Source: Eulemur rufifrons
Lineage: Eukaryota; Chordata; Mammalia; Primates; Lemuridae
Direction: 5' to 3'
Assembly (NCBI RefSeq): GCF_041146395.1
Contig: NC_090989.1
Coordinates: 218,334,843 to 218,398,842 of the forward strand
Length of the DNA stretch: 64,000 bases
Shown: positions 48,740 to 60,560 of the stretch, piece after piece
How the letters are laid out: each line of letters opens with the position of its first letter
Position numbering within the stretch: position 1 is the first letter of the stretch
Notes under the pieces: model-generated
Database searches by the model: none
Told to the model about the DNA's origin: nothing
Seen by the model: the letters and a program-made list of their open reading frames with translations, nothing else
Position numbers and translations under genes: made by a program

Positions 48740-48980
48740 GAAAAATTTTAGAAGACTACTAAGATAAAATGAATGAAAAATAGAAAAAAAGAAGAGAAGA
48801 TAAAAGGGATAGAACAAAAGAGGAGAAAAAAAGAATCCCAATGGGGAGAGCTCTGAGACGATGAAAAAAACAGAAATGACAGGAAAAAAAAAAGATGTAA
48901 ATTTATAAGAGAATGTAAGGGGGAAATGTAAGCCGATAGCAAATTAAAAGACTTCATAGAGAAGAAAATGTAAGAGAATC
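48740..48980. repeat. Purine-rich low-complexity tract
   Basis: About 240 bases are strongly biased to A and G on the plus strand (GAAA, GAGA, AAAA runs) without a fixed unit. Confidence 0.75.
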
Positions 48981-51420
48981 AACAGCTAACAACTAGAGTC
49001 AAACCTCAAGAAATATCTATCAAATGTTTACTGCTTGTTAAGCACCCAAACTCAAGTGGCACCAACCCTTACCCCATAAATCAGTGTGATGTGCTAGGTT
49101 AATAAGGATTAGATAAAGCTAGATGCTAGAAAAGAGGTGCTCACATGCATTTTACATTCTGCTTCTTTTTTTAGGTTAATAGTGATTTGCAGTGACGCCC
49201 CTATTCATCAAAACACTTCCTTCCATTCTTTGGTTTATTATCTGGGTACAGTGGAACTCCAAACAATGACTTCAGCTTACAGGTTGCTTCTTGTGAAGAA
49301 TAACCTGCACAGATTCTGATTTATGTTGTTCCTCTTTTTGGTAACCATTTTTAAGAACTGAATATCAATACCCTCCTCTAGGGAAGCAGGTGACAGACAA
49401 TGCACTACATTGTAAATGGTTTATTCTAGCGAAATCAAAGAATTAGGCTTTATCCTTATTGAGGTAAACACCCGTCCACTGCTGTATTACCAGTTTGTGA
49501 TCAGCTCCTGGGTTAATAATGTGAACTCAGTTTCTCCGTTTTTATTTAACCTACATACAGATAACTCAGAAAATAATGGAATAAAATCACTGTATAGAAT
49601 AATGTTGGTCAGTATTTCCTGGAGAAAAGGTAAATTCTACCTTTTGTTTTTCTAATGTTTGTGAGATTTTGATGTCAGTGATTTTGGATGTAAAAATGCT
49701 TGATCTCAATTGCCATATTAATGATGTATCAAGCAATGGGCATTTTCAACGTGCTCAATGGAAGTCAATAAATTCAGCACAATGCAAATCTCCAGAGAAA
49801 GTCAATTTTTTAGATGGCTGAAAATGTAAAATTGAAATCAGGCAAAAATTCAATAATTTTACTAGGTTTATTGCTAAAATTTGGTAATTATAGTGTTCTC
49901 TGAAGAAAGTTATCTGTCTATCCCTCTATCTATCTGTCCACCTTCTGCTTTGTTGCAAAAAAGTCTTAAGTGACTGTTGAATACATTTTTATTGAATGCA
50001 TTGGTGATGTGACATCAGAAAACAAAAGCCAGATAAGAACAGAACCAAGGCCTGTGGCAGACAAGAGCAGGAACAGGGAGACACAGGAGATAATACACAA
50101 GGAGCATATTTATGAGAGATTGAAGGATTGTAGCAACATTGTTTTACCATTCCTTATAAGTGTATAATAACCATATAAAGAAGGTTAGCTGTACATTCAT
50201 ACTATTACAGATTAGGAAACAACATAGGGTTCAATTTCCTCGGTGCCTTCATTCGACAGATACTCCTTGTGTCAGGTCCTGTATTGAGTAATTGAGATAA
50301 AACTGTGAAAAATTAGCCTTGTTACAATCCAAAAATCAGGAATAAACCATAGATGTCTGGTTCTCTTGATTTATCTACATAACTTAATAACTTTCCCAGA
50401 TGATAATGACCATGAGGTTTTTTAGGAGATTCCTATGAAAAGTTCTTAGATACATTATCTAAAGCTGTGCTATTTACTATAGAGATATTGTTCATTGTTC
50501 AAACTTTTATTTGCTGTGAAGATTACTTTTAAAGTTTTGGAAAAGCCTCCCTTTGGTGTATGTTTGGATTTTCATTTTGTCAAATTTTAAAATCTGAATT
50601 TAATTTTGCACAGCAGGGTAAATCATGGCCCCCTGATTTATCCAACTAAAGGTCATGGGCTAATCCATTTAGATTATGGTGAAGGAAAAGGAACACTTTA
50701 GTTAATTATAGAATGAGTTTGCATGATTTATCACCCCCAGATCTGTTATGGAAAACTTTCAAGGGATTCAATATACATGTGGTTATTTTTCTGGATGATA
50801 CTGTTGTTGTTACAGCTGGACTTCACCATCTGAATCATCTTGGGCTTATGATTAGACCCATAAGTGAAAAATTATTTTGAATAAATCATCTTCCCAGAAT
50901 AAAAACAAGAGTTTCAGCTCAAGCTTGGTGATTAATGCAGTGGTACAATCAAGTTTTAGTCAACGGCAGGATTTAAAGACTGGAAAATGCTATGTCCATG
51001 TATTTTTTCTAGCTGGTAGGGAATGCCAGTTAGCATGCAGTTGCCCAATAACTAAGTATAGTGTTAGACACATGATGATCATTGCCTCAATTTAACACCT
51101 TGACCTGGTTAATCTGTCAAATCACAGAATTTTACTTTTTATTTTGTGTTCATGTCTAACAGGCCCACAACAGTATGGAGCTATAAATAGTAAAGACACT
51201 ATAGGGTGTGAAAGACTCTAAGGTTAGTGATCATGCTTTAGCTGGTTATCAGGCAAGATGCAAGATCAACAGAACCACAGGCATTCACACTGTGCAGAAA
51301 AGAAAGGCAGACCCAGAAATGGCATATTAAATGCAGCATAGCTGTTTGAAGCCAACCTTTAAAAGTGCAAATATTATATGTTGTTGCTGTCTCTCAGATA
51401 ATAATACAACTAGTTAAGAA
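48981..51420. other. Single-copy AT-rich stretch
   Basis: Only a weak inverted L2 3'-end match near 50245-50335 (GATACTCCTTGTGTCAGGTC) and short TCTA-type repeats near 49920 stand out. Confidence 0.45.
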
Positions 51421-51424
51421 CCTG

Positions 51425-51600
51425 CTAGATTTGATATTGCCTCATTTAATTCTTGCACCTATCCAGTGAAGTAGGACTCATTATCACACTGGGCAGGTGA
51501 GGAAACAGACTCAGAGGGGTAGGTAAATGATCCCAGCTGACTCAGAACGTAAGTAGGGCAGCAAGACATTTGATTTCAAAGCTCAAGGTTTTCAAAGTTA
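51425..51600 (-). mobile_element. MIR, inverted
   Basis: TGCCTCATTTAATTCTTGCA, GTGAAGTAGGACTCATTATC, GGTGAGGAAACAGACTCAGA and GGTAGGTAAATGATCCCAGC are inverted MIR landmarks. Confidence 0.8.
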
Positions 51601-51823
51601 TTGTTTTATTTTTCCTTAAGTCAGCCTGCCTCCTGCTACTACACTGCTACAGCCATCCACAAAAGTAATGTGGGCTCTTTGCATTAACAACTTTATATTT
51701 GTGTGGCAAAATTGCCTGTGAATGTCCATTTATTAGACCTTGTGTCTGCAATAGATGAGCAAGAATACGAATGTCTAGGTTCTGGTCTTATCCCTCCCAC
51801 TGATTGCCTGGTTAAGCTGCTGA

Positions 51824-51856
51824 TTTTCTTTTCTTTTCTTTTCTTTTCTTTTTTTT
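51824..51856. repeat. (TTTTC)n repeat
   Basis: About five TTTTC units pass into a T run. Confidence 0.9.
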
Positions 51857-52079
51857 GTACAGCATTGGAAAGAATGTCTTTCTCCATCGTCTGTGAAATC
51901 CTTAAGAGCAGGCTTCCCCCCTCTTCTCTAAGTCTCTATGTGCTGCGTTTAGCAGTTAGAAAAAAGTGGGTCTTTCGCTTTTCAAGAAGGACAATAAATA
52001 GTGCATTATTGTACCTGCCTCTCAGAGGTATTTTAATTGATATGTAGTTAACAAAGGATGTGGTGATGTTCTTGGAAAT

Positions 52080-52370
52080 TGCTGTGAAATGTGAATAAAA
52101 AAAAACGATCAGAGGCACTAGCGGCCCCAGCTTGTCGGGCATGTTTTTAATTTGCATTTATGTAACTTTCCTATTTCTGGGCATCCTTGGGAGGACACAT
52201 TTAAGAAATTAAAAGGGAAAATTTATTTTTCCAAAATGTTTCCTGACCTTCACAGCGTAAAAACCAGTGAACCCGAGCTTCCGAGACGACAGACTGCCGG
52301 GCATTGTAAAGATGATTCGCGCAGCGCATTGTTTGGCGGGAGGAGCTCAGCCTGCCACTAACAGAAAAGT
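52080..52370. promoter_or_regulatory. Small CpG cluster, candidate regulatory element
   Basis: Twelve CpG occur between 52106 and 52338, nine of them in the last 85 bases (52256-52338), including TTCGCGCAGCGC. The surrounding kilobases average well under one CpG per 100 bases. No repeat explains it. It is shorter than a classical CpG island and has no clear exon, so an enhancer, an orphan promoter or a recently retained methylation-poor patch are all possible. The 69-codon frame across it is unremarkable. Confidence 0.4.
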
Positions 52371-53350
52371 CCAAGTCAGCATTTACTTAGAAAATTTCTT
52401 TTAAAAGTTAGAGAAGCAAGTATCAATATTCCCTGTACAAACTCATATCTTTGTTCTGTTCTCTTGCTCTTGTGCCGTTTCTTTTTGAATTTCCTATAAA
52501 AGCTAAATTAGGTCTCAAGGGTTCTGCACCACTAAGCAAGGATCTCTTCTAGTCCATTGTGATGGAAGTAAATGTACTCAGGAGGGAGATGTACTTGAAG
52601 GAAAGGCTAAAGAATCTCCCTTCATTGAATCCCCCTGTCTCCCACACAATCTACCCACCCTGACTTTTCTCAATACTTCCTGCGTGCTCGTGAGCGTGCG
52701 CACACAGACACTCCAACTAGCCTTCAGCAAAATTGCGCAGTGGGTAGGATAGTCACCCCGAATCAGCACAGCCTTTCTGTGCTCGGGCCACCACACCGGT
52801 GGAAGGATCTTTCAAGTTCTGAGGCCCTCAAGCTTTCTCCTTATACCCCTCCAAAAATGTGTTCTCGGGAAAGGATTTGGTAAATTCATTGACTAGGATG
52901 TAAATAATATTAAGGCTGAATTTCTCTGTAGTATATACCTTACAATAGCATTCAAGAACAACCAGACTCCTCTTCTGATATTTGTGCCCTCACCTCCCTG
53001 TGGTTCTAACGAATACTATTGGTATATTGTAAGATTATGGGCTATGTAGAAATTAACTGTAACTCTAATGAGTTGGAGAGCAGGCATATTTTAGGGGACA
53101 AAGCTACTGGATTTTAAAATCACAAAGGACCCTCAGTTCAGGACTTTTGGAATCACGTGGTCCTAAGGGAGAATCCTAGTGTGCACATCTTATACCTGTT
53201 GGTTTTGGACAGGTTACAGAGTCTATAAAAGCCTCTGTTTCCTCCAAAACTAAGACAACTGAAAACCAATCCTGGTAACAAAGTAACAAAAGTATTGTCC
53301 TTAAGGGCATGAACCTATGGACTTTGAAAGCTGGAAGGGACACTGGAGAC
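52371..53350. other. Single-copy stretch
   Basis: A weak MIR-like core may lie at 53195-53290. Otherwise nothing was recognised. Confidence 0.4.
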
Positions 53351-53354
53351 AATC

Positions 53355-53475
53355 TTATTCCGCATTTTCATTTGGCAATGAGGAGGCAGGACCCAAAAGG
53401 TGACTTGCCCAGGCTCATAGTTAAGGGCAGCAAAATGCCTCCTGATTTAAATCCTAGAATTCTTTCTACTGAATC
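53355..53475 (-). mobile_element. MIR-like fragment, inverted
   Basis: CGCATTTTCATTTGGCAATG, AGGTGACTTGCCCAGGCTCA and TAGTTAAGGGCAGCAAAATG follow the inverted MIR, with moderate divergence. Confidence 0.55.
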
Positions 53476-53924
53476 CCCAGAAGACAGACTGTCTTTTGTG
53501 AGATAGAAAAATACCATTGTGTTGGATACTGCTTGTACCTGGGTGTGAGCCACATGTTCTCAAATTAAGACAGGTTGCTCAGAGCCAGGTGCAGTGTGTG
53601 GTCAATTGGTGGCAGTTTTTAAATGCTCATTGAACAGAAAGACATGTTTCCCAATGAATTTGAATGATCATACTTTCATTCCAGATGTTCAATTAATGAT
53701 GCCAAGGAGGGAAGCTTTACTATGATGCATGAGTTAAAGAAGAAGATGAACCAGTGCATTTTTGCAGATCTTTCACTTAGCTCTGGCTTGGCTAGAGCCA
53801 AGGACTCATGCAAAGGTTGTGTACCCTGAAAAAGGCCTCTGAAACAGACAAGATGGACCAAGAAGAAGAGGTCAGCTTGAAGCATCCTGCAGCCATAGGT
53901 CAGTGATAGGGAGGGCACAGCTAT

Positions 53925-54165
53925 TAAAATCCTGATTTGAAGCCCAGCAACTCCAGGTGCTATCTGTGTGACCTTGGAAAAATTAATTTACCTCTTTTTG
54001 CTTCATTTTATTTCCATCTGTGAAATGAGGATAAAAGTAATACTAATTTCAAGGGTTTATTCTGATGATTAACTGAGGTAATTCATATAAAGTACTCACT
54101 GCAGTGCCTTTCACAGAGTAAGTGTTCAATAAGAATTAGCAATGGTGATGATGAAGATTTAGACT
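53925..54165 (+). mobile_element. MIR
   Basis: CTATCTGTGTGACCTTGGAA, ATTTCCATCTGTGAAATGAG, GATAAAAGTAATACTAATTT and AGAGTAAGTGTTCAATAAG give the complete MIR order. Confidence 0.85.
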
Positions 54166-54169
54166 AATG

Positions 54170-55560
54170 CCAGGGGTACATGAACCTTGTAACTTAGTTT
54201 TATTTATATTACACATTTAAAGTATTTTTTTTTTAACAAGATCACTCGTCTTATAGTGGCATTTTAAATAGAAATTTATCTTTTTCTAGAAATTGAACCC
54301 TAAAAAATAATAATAAAAAAAAAAGCCCACTGTTTCTGAGAGTACTGGGCTAGCTTTTTTTTTTTTTTAATTAAAAATGTCTAGTAAGAAAATATTTCTT
54401 TTTCTGGATTCAAATATAAGTTCGTCAGATGCCTTTCAAACATTACAGCTTTTATCTATATAAAACTTTGCCTTCAGAAATAGGTTCTGCCTGAGAAAGC
54501 AGGTTTTTGACTGCTAACAAGGTGCTAATATCCACAGCACCACACCGTACCTTTCTGCCAACTGACTTGGTTTGTATTTAATTAGACCTCAAGATGTTGG
54601 ACTGAGTATAGTGCAAGTTACATAAGTTTCACAATTTAGATCTCCTGATGTCAGTACTTTCCATTATAGCAGAACATACCATTCAAATTATGAGAATAAA
54701 GAGAATCTTAAAAATGAAATGATGAATAAAAACACTGACTTACTTTAGGAGGAAATGATGAGAGAATTTGAATGTTTTTAAAAGATATACATGCATTTTG
54801 CAGGTGTGTACTTGAAAGTAGACTCAGATGAAATTTTGAGAAGTTTTTCAACTAGAAAATAATACTTTTTAGTGGGAAGAAGAGGAAAGACTCAGCTAGT
54901 TTAGATTCTTGGAGGCATCCTTAAAAATTGTGTATAAAGTATGATGAAATAAAATATTGGAGAGCTCCCATTTAAAAAAATACTTTGAAAGAACAAATCA
55001 ACTTTCCGTATCTATGAAAAAACTCACAATGGGCATAATAATGTTCAGTGAGATGGTACATGAGGTAACATTGAAATTTATATCTGGTAAGTATTGTCTA
55101 TACATTTTTTCAATCAGATCGTGCTAAATAAATGCAAATAAATAAAAGGGAAAAACACCAGGCTGAAATCAAGTGCTCCAGGTACGTTCAGAACTGTTAG
55201 GTGGGAGTGAGGACACATGTTATAAGACAAGTGTTGGGGGGTAACTGATATGTCGGCTAAGCTCTCTGCTTTATGCTTGACTCCTCCTTTTATGCAGCGA
55301 CCCCCTAAATCATTAAGAGGCAAGTTTTAAATACAAGAACAGTTATATATTTCCTCTTGTTCAAAAGTTCATATAGTAGGTCCTCAACATTCTCTATTTA
55401 CCTCAGTACAACAAAACTCCTATTTTGACATTTTAGCATCTCTCAGTTCTTTCCTCTAATAACCAAATCTCTACTTCCCAATGAGATCTCCCTTGGAGGC
55501 ATATTGTACTTGGAAAATTATACATATATTATAGACGTTAGTCTGCAACTCTCTGAGCCT
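54170..55560. other. Single-copy AT-rich stretch
   Basis: T runs and an AATAAT-rich patch lie at 54225-54370. No gene or repeat family was recognised. Confidence 0.45.
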
Positions 55561-55629
55561 CAGCTTGTCATTTGCAATACAGAGATAACAACACTTCACA
55601 TTTTTTTTTTTGTGGGACAATAGAAATTC

Positions 55630-55850
55630 AAGAACAATAATAAACCACTTAATGAGGGCTAAATACCAGGCACTATGCAAAGCACTTTGCAATCTTATCC
55701 CATATGAATTAACTCTTATAATTACCCTATGATGCAGGTACACTTTATCTTCACTTTACAAAAAATCTGAGACTCAGAGAAGTTAAGTAACCCGGTAAGT
55801 AGCAGAGGTGGAATTAGTATCTGGACGGCCCCACTTCAGTGCCTGGGACT
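55630..55850 (-). mobile_element. MIR, inverted
   Basis: ATACCAGGCACTATGCAAAG, CACTTTGCAATCTTATCCCA, TACCCTATGATGCAGGTACA, CTGAGACTCAGAGAAGTTAA and GTAACCCGGTAAGTAGCAGA are strong inverted MIR landmarks. Confidence 0.85.
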
Positions 55851-55956
55851 GTAACTAGCTTCCTAGAAGGTCAAGGATCAAATGCAGTATCTGACACATG
55901 GTTAGGGTGGAGTTAATGTTAGTGTCCTCTCTTACACTTTATTTCATTTGGGGTGG

Positions 55957-55972
55957 CACACACACACACACA
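55957..55972. repeat. Short (CA)n
   Basis: Eight CA units. Confidence 0.85.
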
Positions 55973-55974
55973 AT

Positions 55975-56255
55975 TTCTGCTCCCAAGCTTCTGTTCACTC
56001 TGTCCTTCCACCTGAAAAGTTTCTCTGTGATTCTTTGCCAATACAATTCTACACAATTTGAAGGCTTGGTTCAAGTGACTTCTCATGAGGTTCATACTAA
56101 CCACTGGAACATGATCTTCTTTCTAAACTCATCTAGCTTTTTATCGGTTACAGGTGTCAAGTGGAAATGCCATGTTGTGTTGTCCTCTTATGTATTAGCA
56201 ATTCACATCTGTCATTCTGAAACCTCATGGGATTTCTCAAGAAAAGTGTCAGAAT
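55975..56255 (+). mobile_element. L2-like fragment
   Basis: CTGTTCACTCTGTCCTTCCA, AATTTGAAGGCTTGGTTCAA and GTGACTTCTCATGAGGTTCA resemble the L2 region with '…CCAGCTCAAATGCCACCTC…'. A 123-codon open frame spans it (55898-56269) and is incidental. Confidence 0.5.
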
Positions 56256-56261
56256 TTTGCA

Positions 56262-56465
56262 ATGGGTAAGAACACAGACTCAGGAGGTGGAGAGCCTGGG
56301 TCTGAATCCCAGTTTTGCCATTTACTAGCTGTGTGGCTTTGGACAAATTACTTAACCTTTCTGTACCTCAGCTTCCTCATCTATCAAATGAAGCTAATAA
56401 TATACACTATCTTATCACACATTTGCTGTGAGGATTAGCTGAATTAATATGTATTAGGAATTGGA
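56262..56465 (+). mobile_element. MIR, well preserved
   Basis: GGTAAGAACACAGACTCAGG, CCTGGGTCTGAATCCCAGTT, TTGCCATTTACTAGCTGTGT, GGACAAATTACTTAACCTTT and CTCAGCTTCCTCATCTATCA follow MIR almost base for base. The tRNA-like head is recognisable but it is a SINE, not a tRNA gene. Confidence 0.9.
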
Positions 56466-56949
56466 TCTGAATGTGGACATATAAATACTATATAGTATTT
56501 ATTTGTTAATAAATTTTTTTCATTGGCTCTGCTTCAACAACTACATAATGTTTAAAGCACACTAGATACGGAAAATGTTTGTTGATTTGTTAGTTAATTG
56601 GCCATTATCTGATATACCTTTCTTCATCTTTAATTAATTTGAAGTTTCAATTACCTATTATGGATAAGGGATAGAGTTGGAGTCGGGATTCAAAGATGTC
56701 TGACCTCCTTCAAAATATAATGAAGATAAATATATGAGAAGTTATACTTGAACACTAATTATTCAAATTATATCGAATGCTTGAATACTGCAGCTTCATT
56801 CTATTATCTGTGGCCAAGCTGCCTGCTACTTCTGGAAGTAGAACTTCTTGACCAATATCTAAGCTCTACGAGATTTACAATTCTCTTATTCTCCTCTATT
56901 GTTCATTATATTGCAGCATATTTTAAATAGATATTATCCTCTTAAGGCT

Positions 56950-57061
56950 TAAATATTTCCACTCATTTTATTCAACATTTGTTGGGTTTTAGGTTTTGTG
57001 CTAGCTGATGAGGATACTAAATTCAGTAAAACATATATCCTGTCTTCAGGGACTTGATAGT
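56950..57061 (-). mobile_element. L2 3' end, inverted
   Basis: CATTTTATTCAACATTTGTT, GATGAGGATACTAAATTCAG and CTGTCTTCAGGGACTTGATA match the inverted L2 terminus. The element seems to resume after the DNA transposon that follows. Confidence 0.65.
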
Positions 57062-57286
57062 CAAGTGTTGGAGTCAGCAAACTATTGCTCACCCAAATCT
57101 AGCCTGTCACCTGTTTTTGTAAATAAAGTTTTATTGGAACATACCCACGATCATCAATTTACACATTGACTATGGTTACTTTTGTGCTACTCTGACATTT
57201 TGTCAGAGGGACAAAGACCACATGGGCCACAAAGTCTAAAATATTTTCTATCTAGGGCTTTTACAGAAAAAGTTTGCAGATACCTG
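57062..57286. mobile_element. Charlie-type DNA transposon (MER33-like)
   Basis: Inverted ends GAGTCAGCAAAC and GTTTGCAGATACC bracket TGTAAATAAAGTTTTATTGG, AACATACCCACGATCATCAA and GGGCCACAAAGTCTAAAATA, a very common hAT-Charlie derivative. I am sure of the repeat but not of its exact name. It appears complete and lies in an inverted L2. Confidence 0.8.
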
Positions 57287-57299
57287 GTCTAGCAGAATG

Positions 57300-58590
57300 T
57301 ACTACAATGTCTGTTTTTTGAGGAGGTTACTATTTCTGTCTAATTCAACTAATGCAATTCTTAAGCGATTAGAATACTAAGTCAATATGAACCTGAAAAA
57401 ATATGGCAGACACCCAAAGAATAGGAATCAGGTGTCCTAGTGCAGTCTCTTTCATCCCAGGACTATTTGTAAAAGCAGGCTATATAGTAAATACAACATC
57501 ACTGCAAAGGATGTAATTTCTGAGACATTTTAGATTTTACATGTTCAAATAAAAATGATGAATTGTTCTTGAAATATGCCAATGTAATCTAAATTTCAAA
57601 ATGTTTTGATACCCATATCATACATTTGAAAGGAAAAATGCAGAAATGAGGTCTTCTTTAGCAGAAATTTTACAATATTTACTTTTCCCCTTGAATTCTT
57701 ACTTTCACTTTATTTACCCCACATAATTTTATTCTAATGTTAAAATTCTCATGTCTGAAAGTCTTTTATTAATCATACTTCTCTGTAACAAAAATAAGCA
57801 TATGTATTTAAATTTAACATTTTTTTCCCCTGTGAACACAGGTTCTGAGTTAAAATTTCTTCTGGACTGAATTATTATTATCATTATCACTAGAATATAA
57901 TTGATTGCAATCATACAAATATGTTATAGATTTTATATTTATTGAACATAAAAATAAATATTTAAAGGAAATTCATCTCTTAAGCCAGATGGGCCTTTTT
58001 TTCTTCCACTTAATTCTGGTGCTTATGTTTGACTATTTACGACTAGAATATAATGGAGTTTAGCACCAATTCTATTACATCTTTGTTTTTAGAGATAGAA
58101 GTTTTGAAAAATTTCTACAAATATGTAGAATAAGGTGGTACAAATTTTTCCACAGCAATTGAACTCACTTCTTAAAACTCCTTCTGAAATATATGCCTCC
58201 CATCACATAGCATTGTCTCATCAAACACTATTTTTTATGTTCTACAACTGACTATTTGAGTAGGTTGTCCTTCAATTTTGTTGAAAGAAATGCAAGCTAC
58301 CTGACTTGTGAAAGGATGTTTATTTGGCTCATTCATTAAAATTGCTCATTTTCTAAGCACTGAAATCACTATTTCAAATTTTCCCCTTTTTTCAGTGCAA
58401 TGGAAGTTTTTCCACTTAGGAACCATGCACATAATAAGATTTGACATGAGTGAGAGTCAGGCTTTCTTTGGTGGGGTGGAAGGGAGGTTATTGTGGAGGG
58501 GAGGTGGAAAAGAGGAAGCAGGTTTCTCAGAGAATACGTAAGAAGACTGAGGACTGTAAAGTGATCCCACGCAGAAAGCCTTCATATACT
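57300..58590. other. Single-copy AT-rich stretch
   Basis: Nothing classifiable was seen beyond a possible short continuation of the inverted L2 to about 57340. Confidence 0.45.
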
Positions 58591-58815
58591 CCTAGAGCAG
58601 TGTTCTCAATCTCAGCATAATGGGCACTTGGAGCAGGATCATTCTTTGCTTCCTGTGCTATTCTATTCATGTAGGATGTTTAGCGGCATCCCTGACCTCT
58701 ACTTATGGGATGCCAGTATCACCTTTTCAGTTGTGACAACCAAAATTTCTCTAGATATTGTCACATCTTTTCTGGGGGGTAAAATTACTGCCTGTTTTGA
58801 ACCACTGTCTTAGGG
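58590..58815 (-). mobile_element. MER20, hAT-Charlie element
   Basis: The element runs from 58598 to 58807 (CAGTG… to …CCACTG). The inverted reading includes ATGTAGGATGTTTAGCGGCA, TCCCTGACCTCTACTTATGG and GTTGTGACAACCAAAATTTC. The 8-base flanks TCCTAGAG (58590-58597) and TCTTAGGG (58808-58815) agree at 6 of 8 bases. MER20 has been recruited as an endometrial regulatory element in placentals, which is family knowledge and not shown here. Confidence 0.9.
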
Positions 58816-59340
58816 GTATGAATTCCCAGGTATGAAGACTACCTTAGCAATGAACATCATATTGAATCCTGCCCTGCTAAAAAGCAATGAGTTTCCAACA
58901 GTCTTAAGGGTAACTTGGGATTCCTCATGTACCGCATCTATTCAGAGCATATTCCACACCTATTCAGAGCACAGGAATATTCAAAATGTTCCCACAATGC
59001 CAATAGTAATCAATTCATCATCCAGCTTCTTATACTTTGAGGCCCGAGTGTGCCTGTGTTGGAAATCTTTAACATCCCCGGGAACTGCAACCCCCCCACC
59101 CCCCGAGTTTTGTCAGGGAATAGATACAGGCTAGTTCAATGGAGGTGAAATGAAGGCAAGCTCACTAATTTCTCTGTATGAGTATGCTTATCTTAACTGC
59201 GATATTTGAAATAATATATTTCCCAAATTACTATGAGACTTCAGATACAAAAAAGGCAATATTAGCCCATTCTTAGAGAACTTAAATAAGGCAGAATGCT
59301 TCTTTTTCCAGTAATGGAGAACATTTTGTTTTTTAAAAAA

Positions 59341-59390
59341 CTTCTTCTTCTTCTTCTTCTCCTTCTTCTTTTTCTTTTTCTTCTTTTTAT
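59341..59390. repeat. (CTT)n polypyrimidine tract
   Basis: CTT units degrade into TTTTTC units, about 50 bases without a purine. Confidence 0.9.
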
Positions 59391-59409
59391 TTGTATTATT
59401 GCTACTTCC

Positions 59410-59565
59410 AGTACCTATTGTGAATTACAGTATATGGCTTTCAAGAAGACTAGACTCTAAGCTCCTTAGAGCACGGGCCTGAATACTGCTCACCCTTGTA
59501 TCTTTCACATTTAGAATAGTGCCTGGTGCATCATAGGCCCCTGATAAATACTTGGTGATGAAGGA
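59410..59565 (+). mobile_element. L2 3' end
   Basis: GACTCTAAGCTCCTTAGAGC, ACGGGCCTGAATACTGCTCA, AGTGCCTGGTGCATCATAGG and CCTGATAAATACTTGGTGAT show the L2 terminal order. Confidence 0.8.
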
Positions 59566-59764
59566 AAGGGTAGTTGTGCAAATATCAAGTTAGCTTTCTC
59601 ATGAGCCATTAAACTTTCAACCTTAACCTCATTGTCATATTAGATGACCTCAGGCAAATGGACAAGCTAAAGTACAATGAGTGACAAATAAAGCACAGCC
59701 TCACTACTTACTATGCCAGAGTAATGGAGCATTTACTTTGACACTTAAAAACTAAGTGTGGGAA

Positions 59765-60560
59765 ATTTTGAAAATACTGAAAAAAAAATGAATAAAATAG
59801 TTATCTAAAATATTAATATCCAGAGGTGACGTAACCTTTTTATATGTTTTCTTCAACTTCTCTTTTATGCATTTTTATATAATTTAGAACATATAGCACA
59901 AACAATTTTGCATTCTGTTTTTTTTTTTTTTGGTTAGTTGCTAGATTTAGCAAGGTCAGGGATGATGTCTTTTTTCTTCACCATTTTATCCCAGTACCTA
60001 AAATGCATTATCAGGTGTATATATAGACACTTAATGCTAGTCAAGTATATTGAATACATGGTGAATATATACTACTATACACAGTGAATACATACTACAT
60101 GAAAGTATGTCTCAAAGAGCCTTACAGCAAAGTTTTCCCTAAATTATTGAAAACGTCACAATAAGGCTGTGATATGTTTTTAGGTACAAGTCTTTACATA
60201 TAAAGTCTTGTTGGTACTTTAGTTTATTTTCTTTGGAAAGATTCCCAGAAGGTGAATTACTGAGCCAGAGTACAATATTGTTAAGAGCTTAAGTTCAAAG
60301 ATTGTACATTATAAGCTCGTACTATAGAATATAAGAGTGTTCAATTCATCACACCTGCTATAATTTGACAGGTAAAGATGCCACCCATATTATTTTAATT
60401 CTTTAATAAGTGAGGTTGAACTCTTTTTTCCAAATGTTTACTAGCCATTTATATTTCCCTTTTTATAAACCAAATATCTGTACTTGTGATTTGGGACTTT
60501 TTTGAAGTGTAGAAATTGCATTTTTAAACTCTTTAGAAAGCACTCTTTATATTTTGGGGT
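59765..60560 (-). mobile_element. Old L1 3' region, inverted, interrupted
   Basis: The 59765-59935 part (AATATTAATATCCAGAGGTG; TATATGTTTTCTTCAACTTC) and the 60180-60500 part (TTTCTTTGGAAAGATTCCCA, GAAGGTGAATTACTGAGCCA, GTGAGGTTGAACTCTTTTTT) read as an inverted L1 3' UTR/ORF2 end. Between them, 59936-60115 is a different segment that may be a degenerate L2 end. Confidence 0.65.

Noticed and set aside
56262..56360. tRNA-like sequence
   Set aside because: It is the tRNA-derived head of a MIR and does not form an intact cloverleaf with both promoter boxes.
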